A DNA stretch of 52,263 nucleotides from Hymenopellis radicata. Its lineage: Eukaryota > Basidiomycota > Agaricomycetes > Agaricales > Physalacriaceae. Where the stretch lies: positions 1 to 52,263 of the forward strand of contig JADNRX010000374.1 of NCBI GenBank assembly GCA_015501595.1. Reading direction: 5' to 3'. Shown piece by piece: positions 32,967-42,905 of this stretch; the first letter of the stretch is position 1; each line of letters opens with the position of its first letter. The notes under the pieces are model-generated. The model searched no databases, was not told where the DNA came from, and was given only the letters and a program-made list of their open reading frames with translations. The position numbers were made by a program, and so were the translations under genes.

Positions 32967-33182
32967 TGTAAGGGGGCATTTCCCAATATGGACATTATGC
33001 GCACGGACCTTATGTTGATCGCGTGTCCGCGATCTTTACTTACACTCATACTACGACTATTGGCTTTGTTAACTATCCGTTCTTACACTCGACGGGTCCC
33101 CGTGGTCCCATTTGGACTCAATTATATTGCTATTCGTGTTCTCTCGGACCCTCCGGATCTCGACAGTGTATTACGGCTTACA
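32967..33182 (+). repeat. left LTR of the 3.2-kb element
   Basis: 216 bases, TG...CA, identical on reading to 35967-36182. Starts exactly 3000 bases before its partner. Confidence 0.93.
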
Positions 33183-33441
33183 CTTTTTTGAACACGCAAC
33201 ACGTTGCGTCCAACAGGGAGCGCAAAAAGCTTCGACAACAGGCCGAAGCTGCCGTGCTTGGAGACGACAGGTCTCCATTCTATAGAGGTGTGTTAGACAC
33301 CATTTGCTATTGCTGAAAAAAAAATTTTAGTCCCCCACGGACGTCGGCGAGTCAGTCGCCGTCGCCCATTCTTCACGTTGGTTGTCACAGGACGCCAGCG
33401 CTCCCCCATTTCCCCCGCTCTCGTCTACGCTCTAGGCTACG

Positions 33442-35946
33442 ATGATGAGCGAAATCTCTCGAGCGTCGAAGCAGTCGGCGCCGACCCACACGTCGAGACA
33501 GTCGGCACCCTCTCATGTGTCGAGACAGTCGGCACGCTTGCGACAGGAACCCCCCGAATTCAAGGAGCGCGACCTGCCACAGCAAACTCGGCGACGACAC
33601 CCCCATACAGCTGGGGAGGTCCCGCTACCTACTAGCCTGGCCAACATGGACGGTGCTGGAGGCGCGCAGGCGTTCCAGCCCCTCATCACGTCGACCGAGC
33701 CAGTGCGGTCCCAATCTGGACTGCTGCCTTCCGCATCCCATGTTGCATCGAGCCTGCCGCCCAAGGTCATACCTATGCGGCAGGTTCGAGGCGACTACTA
33801 TATATTGCCCGATAGTCGGTTTGATGCGGTGAACGCGTCAACTCGACGGTCAGATCCTGGGGCAGCACAAGCGAAAGCAAGTGTCAGGCCCCGGGCCATT
33901 GCATCTGATGGAGTGAAGGATGCTCCTGCGAACATTGCCTCCTTTGAGGGCAACGTACGTGAGGGGCGTCGAACACCTGCTTTACCATCACAGGTTATGA
34001 CACCTGTCGAGAGGTATGTCGAATCATTTCGCGGCCATGCTGCACGGGGTGATTTGGCTGACCCGAACATTAGTTTTGACCAAACGATGAATGCGGTCCA
34101 GCAACATCCGGCTCTTCCTCGACAGGATGACGAGTCGAACTTGCAGTATGCGCGTCCCATCAGGGCGATGGAACGTTCACATACGGAGATGCCAGCGGAC
34201 ATTATTCGCCCAGCGTCGTTGATATCTACTGCGACAGCTTCATGGTCTTTAGGTCGGACAGCACGCTCTTCTGCTTTGCTGCGGGCGTGGTATCAGGACG
34301 TGTTCGAACGTGGTGTTTTACAAATGATTTATGACCAGCATATGTTGGTGTACAATACTACTACAGTACCCAAACAGGATGTGGTCCTAGAAATAAAGAA
34401 TGGTTACACGATGGGCTGTATTCCTTCTAAGCCAACCATCCAAGTGAGAATTCCTGACCTGGATGATGTGAGCTGTGCACCATTTCTTGAGCGATATCCG
34501 TCGCCTACCCGGGAGATTGAGGAATGCAAGGATGAGCCAAGGCTGGAATACACTGATCCGGTTGTTCCTGTAGCCCCAGTGGTACAGACTCAGAAGGAGC
34601 TTGAGACCATTTTGGAGCACAAGATGAAAAAGAGGGAACCGGCAGCAGAAGCAGCATGTGCCAAGCACAACGATGTGGCACCATTAGACAATCGGGAGGT
34701 TGACGAGGTGCACATTGATGTGCAGACACTAATGCCAGAGAAGCCGCCCGCACCACTATCAGACGTGTTCGGACGACATGACATATTCGAACAATGTGGT
34801 GCGTTGGTGGAGGATGATGTTGAGATCCCAGTATTGAAGGGGATCAAGACTCAAGTGCCGAAGCCGGTCCAGGGGCCGCGCCACACGAGTATTCACATAT
34901 TGGCTGGCAAGGAGACCGCCTCACCCAGGAAGACAAACATGTCTGAAGGGGCACCGAGACGTCAACCACTGCCGCCACCTCCAGACCCGGATCCAAGTGA
35001 TGGTGGTACTGAGGGAAGTGACGGCGAGGGTGCTGATCCTGAACAAGGATCAGTCAATCCAGACTGTGATATGCCTGGTCCTGGGGGTGGGATACCACCT
35101 CTGAGAGCAGGTAATGGAGAAGATGATGGTGATGGTCAAAGTGACCATTCCACGGTCACATACTTGCTTAGTTCTGAGAGAAACCGCCTCTTACACTTTT
35201 TTGAGCCTGACAAGCCTGTTACGATTGAACATGGCTATGTGAAGGTCAAACAGTCTATGCCTACTCTACTAGAGAAGGAAGAGCTGCAGGAGATTGCCCA
35301 ACAATATTCGGCAAGCATTCAACCAAAGAAGAAGCTGGAGGGTCTAGTCGTTCCAACAGAGCCAAGGCCCAGCCAGTCTATTCCTAGGAAGTACGCAATG
35401 TCAGATAAGAAGGGCAGGGACGGGGCTTCTGCTGAGGGGGAGCGATATGCTCACCTAAAGGAGAAACCGCGGAACCAACAGTCCCCGCCTCGGGTATTCA
35501 ACCAAGGTTGGGAAGATCGTGCGCTGCTCTTTGGGGAAACCGAGAGTGATGAATCAAGTGAATCTACACCTCCAGGGCTCAGTCAGCACTTGCCAGTCTT
35601 GCTGGGTCCTGAGGATGGGATAACAATTGAAGATGTTGAAGAGATTGTGAATCGAGCGATGGCTATGGACATCGCCGATCTGCAGACAAAAATCTATAGA
35701 GTGAAGAGGGATATACTTGAATGGCCAGCAAGTGGCCGGGCACTTTATCGATGGCACAAAGTGTTGATGCACCGAAAGGATCCTGGAGACAAGGCGCAAC
35801 AAGCAAAGACCGAGGATGGAAGGATGTGGTGGTGGCAGACACTACGGCTACATTCGCGGATCTGGGGGTGCGTCAGGAAATGCGCCCCTCGAACCATCGT
35901 CCACCGAGTCGGAATAGCGTCTTTGGGTCAAGACCTTCATCGATGA
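33442..35946 (+). CDS. Gag-like polyprotein of the 3.2-kb LTR element
   Basis: 834 residues, intronless, starting MMSEISRASKQSAPTHTSRQ and ending almost at the purine tract. The first 130 residues are Ser/Pro/Arg-rich and contain a repeated SRQSAP/SRQSAR motif. A structured middle (about residues 180-360) includes VERYVESFRGHAARGDL and ALLRAWYQDVFERGVLQMIY. A later part is Pro/Asp/Gly-rich and disordered (LPPPPDPDPSDGGTEGSDGE). A C-terminal helical part has IEDVEEIVNRAMAMDIADLQ and GRALYRWHKVLMHRKDPGDK. I see no zinc knuckle and no protease motif. The call as Gag rests on its position, lack of introns and layout, not on a recognised capsid domain. A captured host gene is the alternative. Confidence 0.55.
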   Translation: MMSEISRASKQSAPTHTSRQSAPSHVSRQSARLRQEPPEFKERDLPQQTRRRHPHTAGEVPLPTSLANMDGAGGAQAFQPLITSTEPVRSQSGLLPSASHVASSLPPKVIPMRQVRGDYYILPDSRFDAVNASTRRSDPGAAQAKASVRPRAIASDGVKDAPANIASFEGNVREGRRTPALPSQVMTPVERYVESFRGHAARGDLADPNISFDQTMNAVQQHPALPRQDDESNLQYARPIRAMERSHTEMPADIIRPASLISTATASWSLGRTARSSALLRAWYQDVFERGVLQMIYDQHMLVYNTTTVPKQDVVLEIKNGYTMGCIPSKPTIQVRIPDLDDVSCAPFLERYPSPTREIEECKDEPRLEYTDPVVPVAPVVQTQKELETILEHKMKKREPAAEAACAKHNDVAPLDNREVDEVHIDVQTLMPEKPPAPLSDVFGRHDIFEQCGALVEDDVEIPVLKGIKTQVPKPVQGPRHTSIHILAGKETASPRKTNMSEGAPRRQPLPPPPDPDPSDGGTEGSDGEGADPEQGSVNPDCDMPGPGGGIPPLRAGNGEDDGDGQSDHSTVTYLLSSERNRLLHFFEPDKPVTIEHGYVKVKQSMPTLLEKEELQEIAQQYSASIQPKKKLEGLVVPTEPRPSQSIPRKYAMSDKKGRDGASAEGERYAHLKEKPRNQQSPPRVFNQGWEDRALLFGETESDESSESTPPGLSQHLPVLLGPEDGITIEDVEEIVNRAMAMDIADLQTKIYRVKRDILEWPASGRALYRWHKVLMHRKDPGDKAQQAKTEDGRMWWWQTLRLHSRIWGCVRKCAPRTIVHRVGIASLGQDLHR

Positions 35947-35966
35947 CTTGGTCTTGAGGGGGAGAA

Positions 35967-36182
35967 TGTAAGGGGGCATTTCCCAATATGGACATTATGC
36001 GCACGGACCTTATGTTGATCGCGTGTCCGCGATCTTTACTTACACTCATACTACGACTATTGGCTTTGTTAACTATCCGTTCTTACACTCGACGGGTCCC
36101 CGTGGTCCCATTTGGACTCAATTATATTGCTATTCGTGTTCTCTCGGACCCTCCGGATCTCGACAGTGTATTACGGCTTACA
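35967..36182 (+). repeat. right LTR of the 3.2-kb element
   Basis: Identical to the left LTR. It is followed by the duplicated target TACTG at 36183-36187. Confidence 0.93.
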
Positions 36183-36469
36183 TACTGGCAATGTAGTTTT
36201 GCTCATCACCATGTCATTGTACTACTGTAAGCCCTTTCTACCCTGTTCGCTCCATAACCTACCAGTGGTCAGCGCGCTAACCGGCCTCACAAGAACTCGC
36301 GATGAGCGGGCGCTGAACGTTGAAGGAACGCGTAAAGCCCGTTTCGGCAGTGCGACTGGCAAGATGCGTGAGATGTACGTGAGGTGACATCACGACAATG
36401 TGCTCGCGCGCTAGATTCCAGGCGAGCAACCCATTCGTTATTCGAAATTCGGCTCATGATCTGTGGATA

Positions 36470-36514
36470 GCTAACTCCCGATTTGGACTTAGCTAATGCT
36501 AATCGGGAGTTAGC
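36470..36514. repeat. 13-base perfect inverted repeat
   Basis: GCTAACTCCCGAT at 36470-36482 is complementary to ATCGGGAGTTAGC at 36502-36514, with a 19-base loop. It lies about 125 bases before the start codon of the HNH gene, so it could act in the promoter or leader; it may equally be a relic of a tiny foldback element. Confidence 0.8.
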
Positions 36515-36639
36515 AGCCGTGATGCCGATGACCTCCGTCGCTTCTGTTTGTATCTATTTTATTTGGAAGTATTTGGCGAGCTCTTGAACTGCTTTCACTT
36601 GACATTGACAGTAGCGGTGGTCACCTCGCCAAGACCACC

Positions 36640-37859
36640 ATGTCAGCACCATCCCTTCCTCCTATTCCTCCCTCCCACCCTGCATCTGGACCACCCAAGC
36701 CGGACGGTCATATCGATGCCGCCACACCAGATCTCACAGGAATACTTGAGCTCCGCGTCAACTCCCCATCCGTCCGTCTCTATCCCGTACCAGCTGAACA
36801 CATTTCAGACCAGCCACTCGCCACCGCAGCCATGACCCCCGGCAATGTCTCTCCGGCTGGAGAATCGATCTGCCTTCTCAGCGGACCCCTCGGCGACTTC
36901 CTTCGATATTCTCGCCAAGAGGCGTCGAAATGGTTGATCGATCTTGCACATGATATTTGTGATCCCGTCCATCTCCGTGGTTCGCTGCTCGTATGGAAGG
37001 AGCAGCAGAAGCAGTGGTGTCCTGTTGCCAACACAGACCCGTTAACTGCATCGCGCTACCGCTATGACCTTCCAGCCGGAGTTACAGTCGGTCTCTCAAA
37101 AATCAGTCACCGCGAGCGGAAATCCGCTACCGAGGTGACGGGGAACGCTACCACCATGGCCAATCGTGTGAAGGCGCGCGATGGAGAGTGCTGGGTGACA
37201 GCGGTCTCGGATCCACTTGTGAACAGTCACATCTGCCCCAAGCGCATGGAGGATCATTTTGCGCGAATGATCTATGAGACTTTCACATCTCTGGCCCCCG
37301 CCCCAAATCTCTCAATCTTCCACGAAATTTTTGGCATTCCTTTGACGAACTCACTGGATGCATGGTTTGATAAGTATGAGATAGGCCTTCGTTTCGTTTC
37401 CCTAGTAAGTCGTTCTCCTTTTCTCATCTCTTAGATTTCCATTGATCAACTGTCTAGAACAATTATGAATGTCATGTGTTCGCCATCGCGCCACCGAACA
37501 AGGTGCACACGATATTCGGTGTACTTCCCATATCAACAAGGTATCCCGTCGCCCATGGGTTCCCTGCATGCCCTCCCCAGCCCCAGGCCAATTATGTTCC
37601 TCCTGCCGGTCTCTTTCGTTGGCATTACCTGCAATGTGTTCTCAAGAAATTTGCCCATAACAACCACAAAAATCTTCCGAATATCTACTATTCTGAGCTG
37701 CCGCTTCGGATGGAAGGGGACTCCGATGATGATGGCACAGACAGCGAGCTGGAATGGCCTTCAAAGGGTTTGGATCTTGGGAGAGATGTAGCGAACAGTT
37801 TAGAGGAGCGTGAAGAGCGCCACCTCGCAACCGCTCGGTGGGTCTCAACGACCGTGTAA
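36640..37859 (+). CDS. HNH_2-type nuclease domain protein
   Basis: Two exons, 36640-37404 and 37458-37859, joined across a 53-base GTAAGT...CTAG intron; the join SL|NNYECHVFAIAPPNKVHTI restores the frame. After a proline-rich start the protein has a fungal HNH_2-like core: VKARDGECWVTAV at about residue 176 (the RDxxCxVT signature), then NSHICPKRMEDHFA (the His-Ile-x-Pro motif) and an Asn-rich continuation NSLDAWFDKYEIG where the remaining metal residues are expected. Exon 2 contains FRWHYLQCVLKKFAHN and ends in an acidic tail EGDSDDDGTDSELEW. Such proteins are common in Agaricomycetes and their roles are mostly unknown. There is no counterpart in segment I. Start codons a little upstream (from 36548) are possible in another frame. 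Confidence 0.75.
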
Positions 37860-38798
37860 AAGTCAACCATGTATTATGTAAATCCCCAGCGGTCGATCCT
37901 ATCCCGCGTCCGTGCAGTTCCAATAATCGTACGCTTGCAAATGTACACAACCTTGTTTCTAGAATAGTACGAAATGCCGCCTTAACATTGCCACAAATAA
38001 CACTCATCTCGCCTACTTACCACCCGACCATACCACATATATATCATTGCCTGTATCGCTCGCACGGTGACTGAGAGGACAGGCGCTGACACAGCACCAG
38101 CCATACAAAGGACGCCCACGAATGCGACGAGATCTGCGTCCAAACGCTAGACGACCGCCAGCCACCATCATTTCTGACGCACCAACATAATCCCGCTCAA
38201 ATCGATGTGGTCGCGTTCGTCGCCGATCATGACTGCGACGCGTGCATACGTCGCCGAGCTAATATCAATACAAGAAATAGCTAGGGGAACACATAGTCGA
38301 TAAGAAGGAATAAAAAGCACCGTAAACCGACCTGTATTCTGAGCTACCCGCACCTGTCTTATGTTATTACTTTTGCGAATGGAAGACTCCGTCGGCATAG
38401 AACAAACCATTCGTCTGCCCGCGAGTTCCCGTACAGCTTCTCGCATCCCGACCGCCACAGACTTAAAACGCTCCAAGGAAGGGAAGTCGGATATGTGTCC
38501 CAGTGGGCGTCTGTTGATCGGGCGTGTATCATCAACCATGTGACAGCTGTTGGAATTGGAAACTAAAGGCCATGTGTAAGTGTATAGACCTTTGTGTGCA
38601 CCCGTTGTGGCATGATACAAAACTTTAATTCATTCCGAGAGATTCTGGAAAAGGAAAATACATATACGGCGGCATTACCCGACTTGAACTGATTGTCTCT
38701 TTAAGCACCTGCAATCCTTCAAAAGGCTGTTCCTTCCTCGACCGTCTTGTTTGACCTGTGAAATAGTTAGATGACGACTGATTGAATGAGAGAACACG
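37860..38798. other. intergenic region between convergent HNH and F2 genes
   Basis: The stretch contains one candidate minus-strand ORF, 38168-38620, given separately, and no repeats I could see. Confidence 0.45.
38168..38620 (-). CDS. weakly supported hypothetical ORF
   Basis: 150 codons ending MLVRQK. The middle (MREAVRELAGRRMVCSMPTE, then SYRLCVPLAISCIDISSATY) has a protein-like composition. The frame contains donor-like GT sites, so a smaller spliced gene is possible. No homologue elsewhere in the window. Confidence 0.25.
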   Translation of the reverse strand: MYHATTGAHKGLYTYTWPLVSNSNSCHMVDDTRPINRRPLGHISDFPSLERFKSVAVGMREAVRELAGRRMVCSMPTESSIRKSNNIRQVRVAQNTGRFTVLFIPSYRLCVPLAISCIDISSATYARVAVMIGDERDHIDLSGIMLVRQK

Positions 38799-40058
38799 TT
38801 ACGCTTCTACAGGCTGAGGATAGAGAGTCAGTTGTAGCATTAAGCTATCGGGGATGATAAAAGACGTCTGCGCGTTGAATCCACGGTACGCCGTATAATG
38901 GAGATGGAAGGCGGGCTGCACAAGATCTCGAAGGTCGCGGACAAGCTGCCATGTATTGTTCCACATCGGCGCGGGCGGGGGCTTGCGGCGCTCTGAGGCG
39001 CTCGGTGGGGTTATAGGAGCGTCATTCCGGAGCTTCAGAACCCAGCAATGATGGTCACCCACATATCGGGTCATGCCCCTACATTCCTGGGCAGGCTCCG
39101 TGTGGGCAACGGATATGGATGGGAAGCCGCGTTCCTCGTACTTCTCCAACGCATTGCGAATTGTCTCGTTGGGGGCGAAACAGCGGACAATAGTGAGTTC
39201 ATCTACCAATGTCGCCTTGGCGTAGAGACAATACAGCTTCGTCGCGGTCAACACGTTCATGACGCACGCTAAACAAGACACGACTTTAGCAAGGGATGGC
39301 GAGGGCACAGAAAAACACGTACTGGAGTGGGACGATAGCACCACGTCCATCACGCAGTACCGAGGCACAATGATCTTGATGGCTTGCCCTTGGGGACCAG
39401 TCATGTGGATGACCCGGTCGATATTACTGGCGCCATATATGTCGGTGTGAAAGACGAGGGCACCACCGGTGGCCATATCGGGGAATGCTCTAATGGTATC
39501 GGGGTCAGGAAGATGTGGAGAAAAGACATCCTCGGCAGTTTGAACATAATCGAAACTTTCCATAGTGGTGACCGCATCCTGCACAGCCGCGGGATCGATC
39601 GATGATCCAACATAGCAATCTAGGTCTGATTCGGGATACGTGGTGCGCGTCAGCAGCTGGAGAGCTGATGAACCCGACACCACGAGACCAGTGCGGAGCT
39701 GCATTGCGACGAATTTATCGACGTTGATAAGGTCGCCGTCGAGGTATGGTCGCAAAATTTTGCTGTGAGAGAAAGCCATTTTGACGTAATCTTCGTACAC
39801 GCGTCTACAATCCTTCGATACTTGAGAGAACCGCACCAAGTCAATGGGGTCCAGTTCGGCGAAAATGAATGCATGAATATCGAGGGGCCTGCATATGACA
39901 AATTAGTTGGGTGACTGCAATACAATAAAGCAAGCATCGTACATTCTGACGAATGGGCCAATTTCAACAAATGCATCGCGGGACCTACACACGGCAAATT
40001 AATCGGGCGAAAGCAACACAATAAGACGAGCGCCGTACATTCTGGAGAGCGTGCCCAT
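38799..40058 (-). CDS. F2: F-box / nucleotidyltransferase-like protein, second copy
   Basis: Minus-strand exons: 40058-40039 (MGTLSRM), an optional exon 39984-39943, 39888-39323 and 39268-38799. The F-box-like part reads DIHAFIFAELDPIDLVRFSQ. The nucleotidyltransferase signature GLVVSGSSALQLLTRTTYPE then SDLDCYVG is intact, as in F1, and the C-terminus ends LTLYPQPVEA. It carries an insertion relative to F1 (a proline-rich ITPPSASERRKPPPAP). The intron after SSHSS happens to be open in frame here, so an unspliced reading gives one long ORF; F1 shows that it is an intron. The small exon is a duplicate of the first exon-intron unit and is 42 bases long, so including or skipping it keeps the frame. 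It diverges from the decayed H copy. Confidence 0.7.
39943..39984 (-). other. duplicated 42-base cassette exon in F2
   Basis: This stretch is bounded by TGTGTAG before and GTACGATGCT after. Both it and exon 1 end in AGAAT followed by GTACG, and both following introns share TATTGTRTTGC and CTAATTT-like parts. A tandem duplication of exon plus intron is therefore likely. In frame it adds SRDAFVEIGPFVRM just before the F-box. F1 has only one such unit. Confidence 0.65.
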
Positions 40059-40136
40059 CTCGACGGCCTGTAGCGAAGATATGGATTCTCATGGTGGCCG
40101 TGACAGTTTTATGGTACAATCGCCATGCTCCGCATG

Positions 40137-40173
40137 TGATCAACTAACGACCACAAACAAACACATTCGTAAG
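40137..40173. promoter_or_regulatory. conserved block between F2 and the H remnant
   Basis: Second copy of the 37-base block at 6613-6649, with two differences (TAACGACCACAAACAAACAC here). It has stayed conserved although the H gene beside it has decayed, which argues that it serves F2. Confidence 0.5.
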
Positions 40174-40403
40174 AAGAATTAGTAAAGTCTGGATCGTCAA
40201 CCCCTTCGGGCGAAAGGGTCTAACCGTCTAGAAGCTGCCAGCCACCAAGATGGGAAATGCCAACACACCGCTACGGCATCCTTTCCACGAACGTGACAAG
40301 TGGGGCGTCTCAAGGGGAACACTTTTCTCAAGATGCCAGGAACCCAACACAGTTTTCCACGGTAGGGGCGGCTGTAATCCCGCAACAATAAACTCCAAAA
40401 CAT

Positions 40404-40740
40404 TTCATCTTCTAGCTCGTGGGGAACCCTGTCAAATGATCACACACATAGGCCAGGTGTGTGCACCGTCAACGAATTAATTGTGTTATAACATGTGCCA
40501 CAGCTGTTCGACCCTGGAATGAAAATGGTAAGTCGCCAATCCGCACATGACCGCGTTGACCACGTCTGATGCGACAACGCGGCTCTTGCTGACATCCTCT
40601 AAATACATGCACGGAATATCGCGGAAATCCACCTAATTAACTCTCTTATGGAGATCTGTGCCAGCCGGCGTCAGCAAACGACTGCCGGAACATGATTCAA
40701 GATGACGATGACGATAGCGTGAGACGTTCAATGATCTACT
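40404..40740 (+). pseudogene. remnant of gene H, second copy
   Basis: Pieces of H exons in order: a CTAG-bounded exon ending AGGCCAG with a GTGTG donor (like 8404-8450), VRPWNENG followed by GTAAGT (H has PRPWDENG at 8510-8520), and an acidic end NMIQDDDDDS before a stop (H has NIVQESDDDSF). The 5' two thirds of H are missing or unrecognisable in 40174-40403. The gene is therefore deleted or decayed in segment II. Confidence 0.6.
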
Positions 40741-40875
40741 CGGTTCATCCTTCTTTACAGCCTTAATGGAAACCCTTACGCCACATCACGTTGACACGCG
40801 TTTTTAACAGAAGTTACAATAAAAAGCTTGTATCGAAGAATACCGTTGACCAACGCGCGCCCTGCAAGCGACGAT

Positions 40876-42307
40876 ATGCTTATGTTATCACGCTCCTTGA
40901 CGTCCATCGATCCAATTCATCGGTGTCGTGGCGCCCCCGTCATATCGCATGGGGACTCGCCCCCAGTGCTAGCCACGCCTACATTGCTTTCTTATCTATG
41001 GGAGGCCACAGATTGTCCCGCTGAGGACAATTCGATTGACGACGAGGACGACATCCCATTGTTGCAAGTTGCTGCCGAAACCAGTAACCTACTGCACGTT
41101 CGAGTTTGTGGAATTCATTCCAGCAACACCCTCTCTAGATTGGCCAGCAATCTTCCGTCATTGACGACGCTTGAATGCGTCCACCACATCTTCAGCGACC
41201 ACGACGAGATGGACTTCCGAGCGCCGCGACTGCGACATTTGCTCTTGTGGGATTGTACCATGAAGCAGGCCGACGTTAAACGTTTGCTTCATGGGGCACC
41301 AAACCTGCGCTCTCTGGCAATAGGAGGGACGTCAACTAGCATCTCGGTGCCCTTGTATACACCTACGCCCAGCTTTAACTCCGAACTGCGCTGGTTGTCG
41401 ATTGACATGGGTACCCGCAGTCTCACAGAGACAGTGGGTCACTGGGCGATTCAGACACGCTTTACGGGTTCTGTTGTCACCCTCCGCCTCAAATGTTTTG
41501 CTTGGATTTCGCAACAAACCATATGGGCGCTGTTTGGAATCTGTATGAGGACGCTGGAAACTCTTGACATCGTCTTCCATGGTCAGTCTGATGCTTTCGT
41601 GTCTGCATCGACAAGAAGACTAAACCCCGTTAGATACAGAATTCGATGACATTGACCCGTACGACCCTTTACATTTCGAGTTGCAAAGTCTAAAGAACTT
41701 GACGACTGTGCGCTTCATGTGTCACGTCGGGTTACTTCCGGAACTCATCGGTAACATCCTCGACATTCAATCACCTATTATAAAACATGTTGAATTGCAT
41801 ATCGTGATGTACAGCGATGTTGCTCGGGATGTCGCGAGCCCCGAAGCGCCCCGTACGTCAATTATGGATAGCGATGACGAAGCCCAAGGGGAAGGCAGTG
41901 AAGACTCCCACAATTCTGACGATGTGGAGCGGCCTCCGCCTACACTCGCCAATCAGAATCTATTCGCCATCCGATGTCTCGATGGGTTGGATGCCTTAAA
42001 GCGTTCACACACTCTGGAACGCCTTGATATCACATTCGTGATGCAGAATAGTGACCTCTTACCCAAGAGGGAAGCGTGGCGGTTGTTCCGTTCGGCGGTG
42101 AGACATCACCTCCCCGGTCTAGTAGCGAAAGAGAAAATCTGGATCGCTCTCCAAAGTGAGAGCGAGTTCCTCCAGTCTTTTAATGATTGCCAAAGTAAGT
42201 TTAGCTGTTCTTACCCGAACGAGCATGACATTTGACAACTCCTACAAGTTCCTCATTGTTCGCCATGTACTCCGTTCGAACACTATCATTTGCACCCAGA
42301 CATTTAG
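40876..42307 (+). CDS. L1': LRR-like protein, intact copy of L1
   Basis: Exons 40876-41581, 41634-42194 and 42249-42307. The start MLMLSRSLTSIDPIHRCRGA was chosen by match with MLTLSRLYTSIAPRHTCRGA of L1; an upstream in-frame ATG (40828) has no counterpart. The body carries leucine-rich ladders (LPSLTTLECVHHIFSDHDEM, LRHLLLWDCTMKQADVKRLL, APNLRSLAIGG), then VVTLRLKCFAWISQQTIWAL, an acidic linker (SDDEAQGEGSEDSHNSDD) and ITFVMQNSD. The last exon reads IPHCSPCTPFEHYHLHPDI. About 440 residues. It resembles fungal F-box-associated LRR proteins but lacks a recognisable F-box. Role unknown. It directly precedes L2', as L1 precedes L2. Confidence 0.65.
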
Positions 42308-42402
42308 CCACTTGTTCAGTAGTTGTCATTTCCATTTAGTTTAGTCTTGAATATGTGTATCAACGTTGACCCTTTGGTGTAGTAAATGATCCCCGTAGTC
42401 CT

Positions 42403-42544
42403 ATTCGCAAGTTCCCGCGTCTCATAACGGACCCAAATCTGCGCGGGTGCTGTTCAATTCAGCATACTTTTACATCAAATCGTGGGTGGGAAATTCGCAA
42501 GTTCCCGCGTCTCATAACGGACCCAAATCTGCGCGGGTGCTGTT
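42403..42544. repeat. 52-base perfect direct repeat
   Basis: The sequence starting ATTCGCAAGTTCCCGCGTCT and ending GGGTGCTGTT occurs at 42403-42454 and 42493-42544, 90 bases apart, without a mismatch. It lies between L1' and L2' and has no counterpart between L1 and L2. A third partial echo (CGCGGGTGCT) follows at about 42562. Origin unknown; the identity suggests a recent event. Confidence 0.9.
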
Positions 42545-42905
42545 ACACCTGAACCAAGTAGTCGCGGGTGCTAATCGCGCCTGTCTCGTGACCGTTATGT
42601 CATGCTTTTTTTGTCATCTTGGATCTGAACCTGAGCGCCTATGAACAAAGTTCGTCCATCCCTTCATGCCAACTGCGGTCTATCGCATCTTCTCGAACTT
42701 CCCATATAGTTCTTCCCGGATGCTGTTTTACTTGCGTCCACTAACCTCATGGAGACGCTAGATTGGATCTGCTCTTATGTCACAGGTGCTCTTCGCGATT
42801 CAGTGGCTATCTCCGCGCGCGTTCATACGGGCACATAATATCTCGAGATTCTGTTCGCTCGTATATCGTCTTTCACTCGCCCCCGTAACTTTCTTGACAT
42901 ACAAC

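Larger units (their letters stand above)
32967..36182 (+). mobile_element. 3.2-kb gag-only-type LTR retroelement
   Basis: Two identical 216-base LTRs (32967-33182 and 35967-36182; TGTAAGGGGGCATTTCCC...TACGGCTTACA) are flanked by the 5-base duplication TACTG (32962-32966 and 36183-36187). A purine tract (TTGAGGGGGAGAA) directly precedes the right LTR. The only substantial gene inside is an 834-codon ORF. No reverse transcriptase, RNase H or integrase is present. This matches the plan of short LTR elements that keep only a gag-like ORF and depend on other elements. Identical LTRs mean very recent insertion. Confidence 0.93.
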
